64,000 bases of DNA from Nitrospira sp. (GTDB lineage Bacteria; Nitrospirota; Nitrospiria; Nitrospirales; Nitrospiraceae): contig JACOEL010000004.1 in assembly GCA_024998625.1 (NCBI GenBank), forward strand, positions 124,001 through 188,000, written 5' to 3'. The notes beneath the pieces were generated by a model. It was not told the origin of the DNA. It did no database searches and saw nothing but the letters and a program-made list of their open reading frames with translations. Within the stretch, counting starts at the first letter, position 1. Every line of letters begins with the position of its first letter. Both the position numbers and the translations under genes were made by a program. Below, one piece after another: positions 62,880 through 64,000 of this stretch.

Positions 62880-63663
62880 GGATCGGCTCGCTCGAATCAG
62901 TTGGGAGGGAAAGGTCTGGTACGCCCGGCCGGATGGAACCGATCTGGCGCTCTTGTCCGGATCTCCGCTCGACGGGTTGATTGCAACGAACAGGCGTATC
63001 GCCATGACAGATGTTCAGTTTCTGCCGCCTGTCCCGGCGACGAAACTGATCGGAATCGGCGCCAACTTTCCCGGCGAGGAGCCGCTGGGCCCTGATCCGT
63101 ACCCCTCTTTCTTTATTAAGCCGCCGTCGTCGTTCACAGGTCACCTGACGACCGTCGAACTCCCGCATGTCTTTCGGTCGGTCGTCGCAGAAGGAGAGCT
63201 TGGGGTGGTCGTGCGGCGGCGATGTCGGAACCTGACTCCGGATGAGGTCCCGGGTGCCATCCTGGGGTGGACAGTGATCAATGACCTCTCGGGTCGTGAC
63301 AGCACTCTTCGTGTGGTTCCGCCTGCCGTGAAGAAATCTGCGGATGGATTCGCACCGATGGGGCCCTATATGAACCTCGACGCCTCGATCCGCACGTTCA
63401 CGCTCACCACCCGGCGTAATGGAGAGGTTGTCCAACGAGGAACAACCGCATCCCTTCGATTCGATGTGGTGGAGTGCCTGGTCTATGTGTCGAGCATCAT
63501 GACGTTGGAGCCCTATGATGTGCTGGCGCTCGGCACCCCGCCGCCCAAGCCGGCATTAGTCCCGGGTGACGAGGTTGCCGTCGAGATCGAAGGAATCGGA
63601 CGGCTGGTGAATCGCATCGCAGCCCGCGGCGCATACGGGCACTTCACGGCAGAGATCGTGTGA
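62857..63663 (+). CDS. Fumarylacetoacetate hydrolase-family protein
   Basis: 268 residues from a GTG at 62857. GTG 62863 or 62872 are alternatives that leave less overlap with the kinase gene. KLIGIGANFPGEEPLGPDPYPSFFIKPPSSF over about 64-95, the metal-site ELGVVVRRRCRNLTPDE and WTVINDLSGRDS are FAH signatures. The family cleaves or decarboxylates keto acids such as acylpyruvates. Next to a NulO pathway it could act on a keto-acid side product; that is inference. The next gene starts 11 bases later. Confidence 0.86.
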   Translation: MRVWFVREDRLARISWEGKVWYARPDGTDLALLSGSPLDGLIATNRRIAMTDVQFLPPVPATKLIGIGANFPGEEPLGPDPYPSFFIKPPSSFTGHLTTVELPHVFRSVVAEGELGVVVRRRCRNLTPDEVPGAILGWTVINDLSGRDSTLRVVPPAVKKSADGFAPMGPYMNLDASIRTFTLTTRRNGEVVQRGTTASLRFDVVECLVYVSSIMTLEPYDVLALGTPPPKPALVPGDEVAVEIEGIGRLVNRIAARGAYGHFTAEIV

Positions 63664-63673
63664 AGGGGAGACG

Positions 63674-64000
63674 ATGAAAGTATTGTTCGCAGGACTCGGT
63701 TCAATCGGCCAACGACATGTCCGGAATCTTCGTGCGCTGATGGGCGAGCACGTCGAGATCCTTGCTTATCGGGCCAACGGCGACAGTCCTGTCCTCAACG
63801 CGGACATGACCGTGAAACACGGCGTGACCTTGGAGTCGACGTATAACATCCGATCTTTTTCGAACCTCGATGACGCGCTGGGGCAGAAACCTGACGCGGT
63901 GTTTGTGACGAACCCCAATAGTGTGCATCTACCCGTCGCCCTGGCGGCAGCCAAGGCAGGATGTCACCTGTTTATCGAGAAACCTTTGGCCGATTCCCTG
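63674..64000 (+). CDS. Gfo/Idh/MocA-family oxidoreductase, N-terminal part (cut by window edge)
   Basis: 109 codons remain open to the right edge. MKVLFAGLGSIGQRHVRNLR is the dinucleotide-binding start, and AVFVTNPNSVHLPVALAAAKAG and HLFIEKPLADSL carry the EKP motif typical of the family. Such enzymes oxidise or reduce sugars or inositols and appear as PtmF in legionaminic-acid clusters. A GGGGAG ribosome site precedes the ATG. Confidence 0.9.
   Translation, partial: MKVLFAGLGSIGQRHVRNLRALMGEHVEILAYRANGDSPVLNADMTVKHGVTLESTYNIRSFSNLDDALGQKPDAVFVTNPNSVHLPVALAAAKAGCHLFIEKPLADSL

Noticed and set aside
1-64000. CRISPR arrays, toxin-antitoxin modules, restriction systems or prophage genes.
   Set aside because: No regularly spaced repeats and no recognisable proteins of these classes were seen.

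Overview
The window is GC-rich, densely coding bacterial chromosome. Gene content and protein style (cobA-hemD fusion in a heme operon, TusA-like, HHH/ComEA, PgaB-like lipoprotein, CxxC-bearing YggX-like protein) and a palindromic intergenic repeat that I recognise from Nitrospira suggest the Nitrospirota, probably Nitrospira. That assignment is from memory and was not tested by a search.

Layout. (1) 1-2.6 kb, minus strand: a YggX-like protein, two tandem DUF151 (bifunctional nuclease-type) proteins, rplM, rpsI, an intrinsic terminator, and the cut 5' end of argC. (2) 2.8-5.1 kb: tRNA-Leu(CAA), a strongly promoted secreted protein of unknown function, a small TusA-like protein, and a divergent RsmI-like methylase on the minus strand. 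(3) 5.15-11.4 kb: a heme operon (cytochrome-assembly/HemX-like protein, hemA, hemC, cobA-hemD fusion, CBS protein, hemB) behind a near-consensus sigma70 promoter, running into ribF, tilS, hpt and ftsH. (4) 16.5-31.3 kb: folP, glmM, comEC, a glycosyltransferase, a DegT-type aminotransferase, mtnA, ndk, a PgaB-like lipoprotein, gcvH, lpd, a ComEA-like protein, tyrS and tRNA-Gly(CCC). (5) 31.4-32.5 kb: a degenerate IS3-family element lying about 100 bases past tRNA-Gly. (6) 32.5-64 kb: a surface-polysaccharide island that runs off the right edge.

The island opens with a LuxR-type regulator (minus strand), a long intergenic region with a perfect palindrome, a NusG/RfaH-like antiterminator, and a lone transposase-OrfA-like HTH protein. 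Two Wza-type export proteins, an outer-membrane beta-barrel and a Wzm/Wzt ABC exporter follow. Next comes a block of modifying enzymes: GNAT/FemAB-like, two PhyH dioxygenases, an MBL-fold protein resembling the C-terminal part of CMP-Neu5Ac hydroxylase, a formyltransferase, a methyltransferase, an aminotransferase, an MBOAT/SGNH acylation pair, a ceramidase-like protein, a CocE-type hydrolase and a GT2.

The last block is a nonulosonic (sialic/legionaminic-type) acid pathway: NeuB-like synthase, 2-hydroxyacid dehydrogenase, NeuC-like epimerase, NeuA-like cytidylyltransferase, AsnB, SDR, small-molecule kinase, FAA hydrolase and a Gfo/Idh/MocA dehydrogenase cut by the window edge. Together these imply that the cell makes an ABC-exported surface glycan carrying an unusually decorated nonulosonic acid. 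The combination of a Rieske-less CMAH-like protein, two PhyH oxygenases, a formyltransferase and AsnB around NeuABC is the most promising candidate for an undescribed system here.
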